DNA from: a virus
Direction: 5' to 3' (one strand)
DNA length: 26,097 bases
IMG/VR virus record: IMGVR_UViG_3300030116_002425
Coordinates: 1 to 26,097 of that record
The position numbers were made by a program, and so were the translations under genes. Shown piece after piece: positions 1 through 7,072 of the stretch (position 1 is its first letter; every line of letters begins with the position of its first letter). Under the pieces are notes generated by a model. It did no database searches. It was not told the DNA's origin and saw only the letters and a program-made list of their open reading frames with translations.

Positions 1-1909
1 CATATTCTAATCTTTCTCGAACAGTTTGAGACATGGCAAAATTTCTTATCTCTATACTCTTATCTTCTAACAAACCAGTATCTGGGTTACGAATAAAGTG
101 TCTTATCTCCCGATTTGCAGGACCGTTTGCCTTTACCACCGCACCGTCAAACACAGCGTTTCTTGTGTACGGTACTTGTAAGTCTTTACAACGTGACTTA
201 GCCGTAGGCTCATCTACTTGCCATACAGAAAATGCGCATCTTACACCGTCCACAATCGCAGACGTACCTCTGATTTTGTTACGAGCTTTCTCTGGCGAGT
301 CGATGAAATCATTGTCACTTACCTTCGCCATGTGGTGATTTACGATTACCGTTGCCCCTGTTTCTGTTGCAATTTGAGCAAGTAAGCCCATGAATGCTGC
401 ACCCGCAGCAGGGTCAGCGTTTACATCCGCGTGTACAAATGATGCCATCGGATCAATAACGATCAATGCCAGGTCTTCAATCTCCAACATTTCTTCATAA
501 ATCTTTTCAAACTCTGGAGATGTTGCATATGTATTATCCACTTTCATCATAATTGGAAACACACCGCCTTCGTTCGGAAGCGGCACAATAATACAATCGT
601 GGTCATAACCCGAGCGTTTGTTCAAGGGATCTAATCTGCTGATTCGTCTATGGATCTCATCTTTGTCATCTTCTGCCGATAAAACAATTGATGTGCCATG
701 ATTGGCAACCAAACCACCAAAAGAATTTTGCATACCATCGCCCGATGCCACCTTCATTGCTAGATCAAGCGTCATCATGCCCTTACCACTATCTCCTGCT
801 GCTGCAAATACCACTGGAACTCCAAGCGGTATCGTATCTCCAATTAAAAACTTTTGCTCTGGAGCCGACCCAACAAATTGCTGAGTGATAAGTAAGTTTT
901 GATTTTTGAGAGATAATACCTTTTTAACTTTATGCGTGGGAGCATTGAGGAATTTTGATATGTCAAATCCCTCTTCAATTGCGTCTGCTGCATCCCATTT
1001 CTTGGGCTTGCCCTTTGGTGGCACGAGCATGGTGATTGATTTTGCCCCTGCATTTTGTGCCAGTTCTTGAACTATCCTAGCTAGTTTTTTACCCGCATCG
1101 TCATTGTCAGGCCAGATTATTAGCTCTTTCCCTTGCAACGGAGAGAAATCGAACTTGTCTTTAGTATTACGAGATAGCATCCCTGCACCACCGATAGTGC
1201 AAGTAGCTGTATATCCTTGCTTTGTTAGCTCATCTGCACACTTTTCACCCTCAACCCATATCACGCGATCTGATTGGGCAATGTCAGGAAGATTATAAAG
1301 CGGTCTGGTTTCAGGTAAACGGGGAAACTGACGAAACTCTTTCTTTGCATTTCCGTCTGTATCCCGAACAATTTCACCTGCTGCATCTCTTTCTATGTAT
1401 CTTCGCACTGTTACGAGGACTTCTTTATCAGTTGATAGGTAGAAATACTCGCCATCGTGCGGTGTATTGATGTCAATAACCCGTCTCTGTTTAACTTGTT
1501 CGGGTTGTTCTTCCTGGCTGTCTTCAGACTTGTTCGGGTTGATTGGGTTCATTGGCGCTTCTGCCTGGGGTTGATCTAAGAATGTAGCAAAATGTTCGGC
1601 TACATCGGTGATTTTCCACCTGTAAGCCTCCATTAATATCTTAGATATGCCCCCAATCCCGTCACCACTATTGAAATCCATGCCACGCATGAAGTTTGGA
1701 CTTGACGGATCAATGTTTATTTTAAGAGATTGCCCTGCTTCGCCTGCCAATGAGCCAAGATAAAACTCATTCCGAACAACTCTTCCGTTTGGGTAGGCGT
1801 TTTTTAGTGCTTCAATCTGTACGTATGACGGAACTTTCTCCGTGATCTCAGCGACTAAATCTTTTTGATTGCCCCCATATATTGTATTGCCAACTACTCT
1901 CAATGACAT
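1..1909 (-). CDS. Toprim DNA primase-helicase, C-terminus cut by window edge
   Basis: Replicative primase and helicase that would unwind the phage fork and lay primers. I translated it from the start at 1909 to the left edge: 636 residues with no stop, so the C-terminus is missing. Residues 75-110 (GDGIGGISKIL) resemble the end of a primase zinc domain, but there is no cysteine before residue 224, so the usual zinc ligands are absent. The toprim domain is at about 216-275, with WVEGEK (E220) and IIWPDNDDAG (D268, D270). A RepA/RecA-like ATPase domain (AAA_25 type) follows at about 355-600, with a Walker A-like AAAGDSGKGM at 369-378, Walker B ALIVIDPMAS at 481-490 and NHHMAK at 524-529. The start ATG has AAGGA seven bases upstream. 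It is the last visible gene of the replication module. The family is clear; whether it primes on its own is not. Confidence 0.88.
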   Translation of the reverse strand, partial: MSLRVVGNTIYGGNQKDLVAEITEKVPSYVQIEALKNAYPNGRVVRNEFYLGSLAGEAGQSLKINIDPSSPNFMRGMDFNSGDGIGGISKILMEAYRWKITDVAEHFATFLDQPQAEAPMNPINPNKSEDSQEEQPEQVKQRRVIDINTPHDGEYFYLSTDKEVLVTVRRYIERDAAGEIVRDTDGNAKKEFRQFPRLPETRPLYNLPDIAQSDRVIWVEGEKCADELTKQGYTATCTIGGAGMLSRNTKDKFDFSPLQGKELIIWPDNDDAGKKLARIVQELAQNAGAKSITMLVPPKGKPKKWDAADAIEEGFDISKFLNAPTHKVKKVLSLKNQNLLITQQFVGSAPEQKFLIGDTIPLGVPVVFAAAGDSGKGMMTLDLAMKVASGDGMQNSFGGLVANHGTSIVLSAEDDKDEIHRRISRLDPLNKRSGYDHDCIIVPLPNEGGVFPIMMKVDNTYATSPEFEKIYEEMLEIEDLALIVIDPMASFVHADVNADPAAGAAFMGLLAQIATETGATVIVNHHMAKVSDNDFIDSPEKARNKIRGTSAIVDGVRCAFSVWQVDEPTAKSRCKDLQVPYTRNAVFDGAVVKANGPANREIRHFIRNPDTGLLEDKSIEIRNFAMSQTVRERLEY

Positions 1910-1943
1910 TATATTGTCCTTACACTCATATTTACCACTTTAT

Positions 1944-1981
1944 GGGGTTAGCATTGACACGGTGCTGACCCCTAATATTAT
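1944..1981 (+). promoter_or_regulatory. Inverted repeat overlapping a plus-strand promoter-like sequence
   Basis: The gap between the Cas4-like nuclease and the primase (1910-1977) holds an inverted repeat: GGGGTTAGCA at 1944-1953 and TGCTGACCCC at 1963-1972, a 10-bp stem with one T-G pair on the plus strand and one C-A mismatch on the minus-strand RNA. A perfect TTGACA lies in its loop at 1954-1959, with TATTAT (5 of 6) at 1976-1981 after 16 bases, pointing right and antisense to the nuclease gene. It could be a promoter with an operator, or a hairpin in the mRNA leader of the primase. Such a match can occur by chance. Confidence 0.35.
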
Positions 1982-2757
1982 TCACCCTTCCAACAAGTCT
2001 CCCTAAACTCACAGAACTTACAAAGATAAAAATCTTTGCTTTGAGCTATGCGAGGTAGAATGTCACCTGCTTTCGATGCAGTCAAGATATTTACCGCCTT
2101 GTCACTTGCTGCTTGTGCTAAGTCTTTATCAAAAGGAACCAACTCATAATATATTTCAGACGTATTTTTGTTTACGACTGTAAACAATGCAGGGCATTCC
2201 GTTAGCTCCATGTAAGCCTGATACAGAGCGATCTGCGTTGCATATGTTGGGTTTGCCCTTGTTACGCCCATACGTTGAAAGGCTTTCCATTTGTTGTCTT
2301 TTGCTGACTTGTTTTCCCACAACGCAGGATAACACATATCAACAGGGCCATCGCAGATCACACCATCTATGTGACCTCTGATCTCACCATCAGCGATTGA
2401 GAACCCAAATTGTTCTCCCATCTTGTCTTCTGTTCTGAGATCAAACCCTGCATCCTTTATCCATTTGGCTGCATAGTCCTCGATCCCATGACCGAACTCA
2501 AAGATGCGTAACGTCTGTGCGCTAAAGCCAGAGTTCTCATCTTGAGGATAATTTAAGTAACGATACTGTATTTTACGGCTGCACTCATCGCCAATACTTG
2601 ACGCTCCCAAGTACTTTCGCCGCTCTCTTCGTTCATTAACCCGAACAATTCCCTGATCTACAGCCTCTGCTATCGCCTCAGTTACTGGATCAGAATGGGA
2701 TGCTTGTATGGGGCCAAGCGCCCGTTGACTTAAAGTAATTTTCTTCGAGCTTCCCAA
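1978..2757 (-). CDS. Cas4/RecB-like PD-(D/E)XK nuclease with four-cysteine cluster
   Basis: Probable single-strand DNA exonuclease of the Cas4/RecB type, used in phage replication or recombination. About 259 residues. The PD-(D/E)XK core is visible as GHIDG (metal-binding Asp) and WENKSAK (ExK). One cysteine near the N-terminal side (GDECSR) and three at the C-terminus (CKFCEFRETCW) match the iron-sulfur cluster arrangement of Cas4 and AddB-type nucleases. There is no ATG at the front. The open frame begins with TTG at 2763, but GGAG sits right against it; the TTG at 2757 has GGAGA six bases away and is preferred. It overlaps the preceding 75-codon gene by 68 bases. No CRISPR or cas1/cas2 is nearby, so a CRISPR role is not supported here. 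Confidence 0.82.
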   Translation of the reverse strand: MGSSKKITLSQRALGPIQASHSDPVTEAIAEAVDQGIVRVNERRERRKYLGASSIGDECSRKIQYRYLNYPQDENSGFSAQTLRIFEFGHGIEDYAAKWIKDAGFDLRTEDKMGEQFGFSIADGEIRGHIDGVICDGPVDMCYPALWENKSAKDNKWKAFQRMGVTRANPTYATQIALYQAYMELTECPALFTVVNKNTSEIYYELVPFDKDLAQAASDKAVNILTASKAGDILPRIAQSKDFYLCKFCEFRETCWKGE

Positions 2758-2917
2758 TGTCAATCTCCGCTGATAGTTTTATTGCCTCTTGTAATCCAAA
2801 TATAAGTGTATGGACTTGATCTTCTGATAAATCACAAAATCTGGTTTCCCACCCAAATTTCTCTAGTATGAATACTAATTCATCTAGTGGTTTTTTTGCC
2901 TCCATTATGTCTTCCAT
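2690..2917 (-). CDS. Small acidic hypothetical protein (75 aa)
   Basis: I do not recognise this protein. It has 75 residues, is acidic and probably helical, and has no transmembrane segment or cysteine motif. It ends in SIPF, similar to the acidic or IPF tails of other small phage replication-region proteins. Its ATG overlaps the stop of the preceding 103-codon gene as TGATG at 2917-2919, so translation is probably coupled; GGGAG lies ten bases upstream. Its 3' end runs into the nuclease gene by 68 bases, which is long for this genome and leaves the exact nuclease start in some doubt. By position it belongs to the replication module. Confidence 0.65.
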   Translation of the reverse strand: MEDIMEAKKPLDELVFILEKFGWETRFCDLSEDQVHTLIFGLQEAIKLSAEIDIGKLEENYFKSTGAWPHTSIPF

Positions 2918-3228
2918 CAGTGCATTGCTCCCTGTTGCTCTGTTAATAAATCAATAATCTCGTCTATTTCTTTCTTTGGAAGTTCACTATTTGTGTATTG
3001 TAGCATCAGAACTGTAAGATCATTTACAATAACATCTGCTGATCCGAACAAAACTTCGCCCTCTTCAGAATCCTCCATCTCATCTTGAATAACTTCGTTT
3101 GCCGTATTTGTAATTTCTTTTAAGTCTTTAAGATTCTTACAAAAACAAACATATTTGGTTTCTTCTGTGTATAATTCTCTTTGACCGCTGCGCTTGGCTA
3201 TTGATAAAATCATTTCAAACCTAGCCAT
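2917..3228 (-). CDS. Small acidic hypothetical protein (103 aa)
   Basis: I do not recognise this protein. It has 103 residues with a basic N-terminus (KRSGQRE), a strongly acidic middle (EMEDSEEGE) and an acidic C-terminal helix. It contains two close cysteines (CFC, about residues 28-30) but no full metal site. Its ATG lies inside the end of the 50-codon gene before it (8-base overlap), with AGAGG about eight bases upstream. It is one of three small genes between the SF2 helicase and the nuclease and may be an accessory replication factor, but nothing in the sequence says so. Confidence 0.65.
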   Translation of the reverse strand: MARFEMILSIAKRSGQRELYTEETKYVCFCKNLKDLKEITNTANEVIQDEMEDSEEGEVLFGSADVIVNDLTVLMLQYTNSELPKKEIDEIIDLLTEQQGAMH

Positions 3229-3373
3229 CCTCTTGCCTCTCTGTGTCGTTATCTCTTAACCATAACGCTAAATCAGATAAAATGTACTTAAATTGTGAAC
3301 ATGGTATAATTGCTATAAGCTTACCGTCTTTCCAAATCTTCATTCCCTCATCATAAACAGCCCAATTTATCAT
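3221..3373 (-). CDS. Small hypothetical protein (50 aa)
   Basis: A 50-codon gene below the usual length cut-off. The helicase stop TGA (3370-3372) overlaps its ATG (3371-3373) as ATGA, and its TAG stop (3221-3223) lies just inside the next gene, an 8-base overlap. It therefore fills the space between the helicase and the 103-codon gene exactly, which is strong evidence for a coupled gene. The product is rich in aromatic residues and lysine near its N-terminus (four Trp/Tyr/Phe in the first 15 residues) and ends with a charged tail (DNDTERQEDG). It has no membrane segment. Function unknown. Confidence 0.6.
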   Translation of the reverse strand: MINWAVYDEGMKIWKDGKLIAIIPCSQFKYILSDLALWLRDNDTERQEDG

Positions 3374-5028
3374 AGGTAAGCTTCCACTGCTTGTTCAATC
3401 GGACTTCTATTCCACATAAAACTAAGCATGCATGCTGCCTTGTATTTAGTCCAAGAGAAATCAAATCCATTTACTTCGATGCCTTGCGTAGATAAATGGT
3501 TGCGCTGTGTGTCTGTCATGTTTTGATCTAACCAACGCTTAGTCTTCTTCGCTGCGTTACCATCCTCAATATCACGCAAGAAGTCATCTGCTGCTGCGGT
3601 AGCTTGTGGTTTGCCGCCAACGGCAAGAACACGCACTCTGCCTTTTTTACGTTTGCCAAATGCAATTGATATCTTTGATGTGTTAGCTACCCCCACAAAT
3701 CCCTCGAAACCTGTCGCCATGCGCAAGCTGCCATCACCAAACAAATCAATCCAACGGAACGGTGACATTTGCATTAAGTCATACTCCGTCATGGTGAATG
3801 CAGATAGCTCTTCTTTTTCTTCTTTCTCAGACTCAAAAAGATAGCCACATACTGGACACTCTTGAACACCCATAGGAACGTAGGACTCGCACTCTGGGCA
3901 TTCTTTCAAAGGCGCTTCGCCCCTTTCTCGATCATCTAGGTCAACTGCGTCTTCTAAAGACCCATGCGTAAGAACGCTCGTGCCAAAGTCAAGAATCACG
4001 CAATCTGTTTTAACAATGCCAGGAAACTCTTCTGGATCAATCGTGCGTAGCCCACGACCAATCATTTGAACCATCGTACCCTTTTGTGAACATGGCCTTG
4101 TAAGAACGATACAAGACACGGCAGGAGCGTCAAAGCCCTCAGTCAACACCGACACATTTACAACCACTTGAAGATCACCATAGGCAAGCTCATGTAGCGT
4201 TTCGGCTCTTTCATCCTTTGGTGTGTCGCCAGTTACAAGTTTAGCATCAATATCGTGCTCTACAAATGACTCTAATAAATCTTCCGCATGCTTGATTGTG
4301 CTACAAAACACAACAGTCTTACGGCCCTCTGCACGTTCTATCCATTCTGTCACAACTTTATCATTAATGACTTTATGGTTCATAATGGCTTCGACTTGTT
4401 CCATATCGAAGTCATTGCCCTTACGAGACACGTTGTTAAGCTGATCCCCTACACCACAGTCAATTACATATGACTTGGGCGGCACTAAAAATCCCTCACG
4501 TATTAGCGTTGTAATTTCAATCTGATGTGAGCAATTATTAAAAACGCTGCGTAGCCCTTTGCCATCACCACGATTCGGTGTCGCAGTAAAGCCAACAACC
4601 TCTGCGTCTGGATTGTCTTCTTTCACTGCGTTAATAACTTTTAAATATGTATCGGCTGCTGCATGGTGGCTTTCATCCACTACAATCATATCAAACTTCG
4701 GGCGATCTCTAAGGTTTCTCTCGCGTGAGATTGTCTGCACCATTGAGAAGATAGTATTGCCATCCCAATTTTTGACTGTGCCGTTTACAATGCTTGTTGT
4801 GATGTATGGGTTGATACGCTCAAACTTAGACTTGTTTTGATCTACAAGTTCATCGCGGTGTTGCATCACCAAAATCTTTTTACCGTCTTTGTAACGTTCA
4901 CCTACGAGCGCGGAGAGCATAATCGTCTTACCTGCTCCAGTAGGTGCTACAACAATTGTATTACCGTGTTTGTCTAATGCTTTACATGCATCACTAACAG
5001 CGGCCTCCTGGTAGGGGCGCAGTAACAT
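3370..5028 (-). CDS. Superfamily 2 DEAD/DEAH-box helicase with zinc-binding insert
   Basis: ATP-driven DNA helicase or translocase of the RecG/UvsW/type III restriction helicase class, probably for branch migration, replication restart or recombination. It has 552 residues. Domain 1 has motif I APTGAGKT (28-35), motif II DESHH (118-122) and motif III TATP (148-151). Domain 2 has LTEGFDAP (295-302) and motif VI QMIGRGLR (321-328). A four-cysteine zinc knuckle follows, CPEC at 377-380 and CPVC at 391-394, then a C-terminal region of about 150 residues I cannot assign. The ATG at 5028 has GGAG eight bases upstream. It follows the SSB-like gene after a 96-base gap. The helicase family is certain; the pathway is inferred from the Sak4/SSB neighbours. 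Confidence 0.9.
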   Translation of the reverse strand: MLLRPYQEAAVSDACKALDKHGNTIVVAPTGAGKTIMLSALVGERYKDGKKILVMQHRDELVDQNKSKFERINPYITTSIVNGTVKNWDGNTIFSMVQTISRERNLRDRPKFDMIVVDESHHAAADTYLKVINAVKEDNPDAEVVGFTATPNRGDGKGLRSVFNNCSHQIEITTLIREGFLVPPKSYVIDCGVGDQLNNVSRKGNDFDMEQVEAIMNHKVINDKVVTEWIERAEGRKTVVFCSTIKHAEDLLESFVEHDIDAKLVTGDTPKDERAETLHELAYGDLQVVVNVSVLTEGFDAPAVSCIVLTRPCSQKGTMVQMIGRGLRTIDPEEFPGIVKTDCVILDFGTSVLTHGSLEDAVDLDDRERGEAPLKECPECESYVPMGVQECPVCGYLFESEKEEKEELSAFTMTEYDLMQMSPFRWIDLFGDGSLRMATGFEGFVGVANTSKISIAFGKRKKGRVRVLAVGGKPQATAAADDFLRDIEDGNAAKKTKRWLDQNMTDTQRNHLSTQGIEVNGFDFSWTKYKAACMLSFMWNRSPIEQAVEAYL

Positions 5029-5071
5029 GTTGGGAACTCCATTAGTCTAGAAAAGAGGGGGAGTATTTGGC

Positions 5072-5114
5072 CCACCGCTCCCCTTCGGTGGTCTAGCAGG
5101 TGAAGTAAAACCTG
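5072..5114 (-). promoter_or_regulatory. Two tandem hairpins between SSB-like gene and helicase
   Basis: In the 96-base gap, the minus-strand RNA can fold CAGGT/ACCTG (5110-5114 with 5097-5101) and, just after it, CCACCG/CGGTGG around an 8-base loop (5086-5091 with 5072-5077). The run of T that follows is weak (CTCTTTTC about 15 bases later), so this is not a convincing terminator. It may be a processing or partial attenuation site that lowers helicase expression relative to the SSB-like gene. Confidence 0.3.
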
Positions 5115-5124
5115 TGCCGCTAGA

Positions 5125-5748
5125 TTACCTGTTTGCCCAACTTGGTACTGCACCACTTGCTACGGGCTGTGCCTGTTGCTGCGGTTGCACCAATTGCTGC
5201 GCTGCGGCAGGTGTCTGAGACATTGGCGCTTGACCAGAAGGGATAAAATCCTTTTGGTTAGGCGTAATGGCTGCGGTCAACTTATTTTGATCCGCGTACC
5301 CATTTGTGCCTTTCTTGATGCCGACCTTAGCGCAAATCTCCATACCATTCAAGTCATTAACGCCTTGAATCTGTCTACGAGCTTGTGCTTCGGGTGAGAC
5401 ATCACTTGGAACAATGTTAAATGCGCTCTCAATAATTGTTCTGAGCGTTGATAAACCAATTTCTCTAGCTTGTGGCATACCGCTTTGACCTATCTTATCA
5501 CCATCAACAAAGATGCGATCCCAAAACTTGCGTCTATCATGTTCACCGCCAATCACAGTAAACTCTAACTCCATCCACTTTGCTTTGGTAGCCTGTGAAG
5601 CTTTAAACCACTGACCTGTTCCAAACTCTGGAATTTCCATATCACCAAGCTTTACAGTGATTATTGCACGGCATACTGTACCCGCAGGGATTAATGTGCG
5701 CTCCATTTGTGGAGCTTCTGATACGTTTGCGTTATTTAAATTAAGCAT
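5125..5748 (-). CDS. Putative single-stranded DNA-binding protein
   Basis: Likely phage SSB that coats single-stranded DNA for replication and annealing. It has 207 residues: a mixed alpha/beta N-terminal part (to about 150) rich in strands, then a low-complexity linker rich in Gln, Pro and Ala (PAAAQQLVQPQQQAQPVA) ending in PSWANR. A compact domain plus a disordered tail is the usual SSB layout, but the tip is not the acidic DDDIPF type. The ATG overlaps the stop of the Sak4-like gene by 8 bases (ATGCTTAA), giving coupled translation. Sak4 proteins commonly sit beside an SSB, and that partnership is the main reason for this call. It could be another phage DNA-binding protein. Confidence 0.6.
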   Translation of the reverse strand: MLNLNNANVSEAPQMERTLIPAGTVCRAIITVKLGDMEIPEFGTGQWFKASQATKAKWMELEFTVIGGEHDRRKFWDRIFVDGDKIGQSGMPQAREIGLSTLRTIIESAFNIVPSDVSPEAQARRQIQGVNDLNGMEICAKVGIKKGTNGYADQNKLTAAITPNQKDFIPSGQAPMSQTPAAAQQLVQPQQQAQPVASGAVPSWANR

Positions 5749-6613
5749 TTGCTAATTCTCCTTCTCTAGAATGTTGAGTGTTTGGGTCTACAAAATCAAG
5801 CAGTCTTTCTTTCTCTGGTGCGCCCACACTCATTTTATTTAATAATTTACCAAGATGTGGCTCTTCAAGTATGTCAAGCCTACCAGACCGATCCTTTGCA
5901 GGATAGCCCCACTCGTTTAAGGCACCGCAGATGAAGGCACGATATGGGCCGTTGTCTCCCGCCATCACAGCCATCGTAATCACTTCATCCACGATCCCTG
6001 GTAGTTCTCTGCCAGTTTTAGACCCTTCGATCTGTAACGCATATTGCTTGCGTCCATAATCATCGGTAACTTCGTCTAAAATACCAACAAAGACCACGTT
6101 CTTTGAGCGAATGTGTTGTAGCTGTGTAAGCCACCCCATCATTTCGCGTCCATGCAAACCATAAGCTGCACGAGTATCTAGCTTGCCAGTTCTGTCTGAT
6201 CTTGAGTCAGGTTGCTGTGTACACCATTGAAAACACAAGCGCCCTGCAACCGTAATAGAATCAATAAACAGAGTTTCATACTTGCTGATCGTCTGTTCTG
6301 GATCACCAAAATACTGACACACATTATCATAATGCGCTTCACTATACGGCTGATCTTCTGCCAAAGAAGGGTTTGGCCCTCCTAAATAACAAGCAAAATC
6401 ACGACAATCTGCCCATGTTTTAGGGCGAATTACATCAATCTCATATCCTTCGATTGCTGCATCCCCCGCTTCCAAGTCCATAAACAATGTCGAATGCGGC
6501 TCTAATGTTCGAGCCAAGGTTGTTTTGCCAACACCGCTTGCACCGCAAATCACAATTTTGTGACCACGCTTTTCTGCAAGACGCTGTTCAGCAGATATAA
6601 TTTGTAAACTCAT
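5741..6613 (-). CDS. RecA-like ATPase, Sak4-type phage recombinase
   Basis: Phage nucleotide-binding protein of the AAA_24/Sak4 group, RecA-core ATPases that assist single-strand annealing together with an SSB. It has 290 residues from the ATG at 6613. Walker A GASGVGKT is at 24-31, Walker B TLFIDSI at 114-120, and a sensor-like strand NVVFVGILDE at 172-181. The open frame continues upstream to 6778, but that part overlaps the preceding coiled-coil gene and is not domain-like. The ATG at 6613 directly follows that gene's TAA at 6615-6617, with GTGGA about eight bases upstream. RadA/DnaB-like family members are the main alternative. Confidence 0.8.
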   Translation of the reverse strand: MSLQIISAEQRLAEKRGHKIVICGASGVGKTTLARTLEPHSTLFMDLEAGDAAIEGYEIDVIRPKTWADCRDFACYLGGPNPSLAEDQPYSEAHYDNVCQYFGDPEQTISKYETLFIDSITVAGRLCFQWCTQQPDSRSDRTGKLDTRAAYGLHGREMMGWLTQLQHIRSKNVVFVGILDEVTDDYGRKQYALQIEGSKTGRELPGIVDEVITMAVMAGDNGPYRAFICGALNEWGYPAKDRSGRLDILEEPHLGKLLNKMSVGAPEKERLLDFVDPNTQHSREGELANA

Positions 6614-6614
6614 A

Positions 6615-7013
6615 TTAATTATCCACTTCCACTGTAAATCCACCAATTTCAACGCTACGGCAAGGTTCAAGTAACGATCTGATAGCAGGTGGTGCTGCTG
6701 TATACTTACGCTCTTCAATTGCAAGCGTAAGCTTTCCATAGTGCCGTGCATCCTCTGGAGCCATTGCCTCCAACACACTGCCTAATTTATCCTGGTCCCA
6801 CACAACTTTTTTAGTAATCTTAGCTTTGAGCTTTTGATTACCTGCAATCATATGTGCGGTACCAAAGTCTTTACCGTCTGCCCGTAAAGCATCACGAGCT
6901 TGGTCATAAAACATGTCTTTGATTTGTTGTTCGATGTCTTTGAGTTCACTCTTGAGCATGTTTATTTGCTCTTTGAGTTCTTCTCGCGCAACGAAAAGTT
7001 CTGTACTGTTCAT
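6615..7013 (-). CDS. Coiled-coil hypothetical protein (132 aa)
   Basis: I do not recognise a named family. The N-terminal 40 residues form a clear coiled coil (REELKEQINMLKSEL... with heptad leucines and isoleucines), followed by a basic region (KLKAKITKKVVW, about 61-72) and a mixed C-terminus. The size, coiled coil and position before a Sak4-like gene recall Gam-like or other nuclease-inhibitor proteins, but I see no diagnostic motif, so this is only a suggestion. Its promoter candidate lies just upstream (7044-7072). The ribosome binding site is poor (AAAG, about nine bases before the ATG). Confidence 0.7.
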   Translation of the reverse strand: MNSTELFVAREELKEQINMLKSELKDIEQQIKDMFYDQARDALRADGKDFGTAHMIAGNQKLKAKITKKVVWDQDKLGSVLEAMAPEDARHYGKLTLAIEERKYTAAPPAIRSLLEPCRSVEIGGFTVEVDN

Positions 7014-7043
7014 AATAATACTTTCTTTAGTTCTAGAATTTAA

Positions 7044-7072
7044 AACTTAGAAAAGTATGGGATCTTTGTCAA
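7044..7072 (-). promoter_or_regulatory. Candidate sigma70-type promoter for the DNA metabolism operon
   Basis: On the minus strand a perfect -35 TTGACA (7067-7072) overlaps the TGA stop of the DUF1064 gene. After 17 bases comes TAAGTT (7044-7049), a poor -10 (3 of 6). Transcription would begin near 7037, about 24 bases before the ATG of the coiled-coil gene. The perfect -35 in one of the few gaps supports it; the weak -10 means it may need an activator or be chance. Confidence 0.35.

Noticed and set aside
33-338. Plus-strand open frame of 101 codons at the left edge
   Set aside because: It is antisense to the ATPase domain of the primase-helicase, which reads cleanly through the region.
1978-2757. 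CRISPR-Cas system suggested by the Cas4-like nuclease
   Set aside because: No repeat-spacer array, cas1, cas2 or effector gene is visible; phage Cas4/RecB-like nucleases occur alone.
4559-4840. Plus-strand open frame opposite the helicase
   Set aside because: It covers conserved helicase motif III; it is a mirror of coding sequence and has no domain pattern.
5072-5091. Rho-independent terminator between SSB-like gene and helicase
   Set aside because: The stem is only 6 bp and is not followed at once by a T-run, so I list it only as a possible regulatory hairpin.
6614-6778. N-terminal extension of the Sak4-like gene up to 6778
   Set aside because: It overlaps the coiled-coil gene almost wholly, has a Trp/His/Gln-rich shadow composition, and the ATG at 6613 follows the previous stop directly with a binding site.
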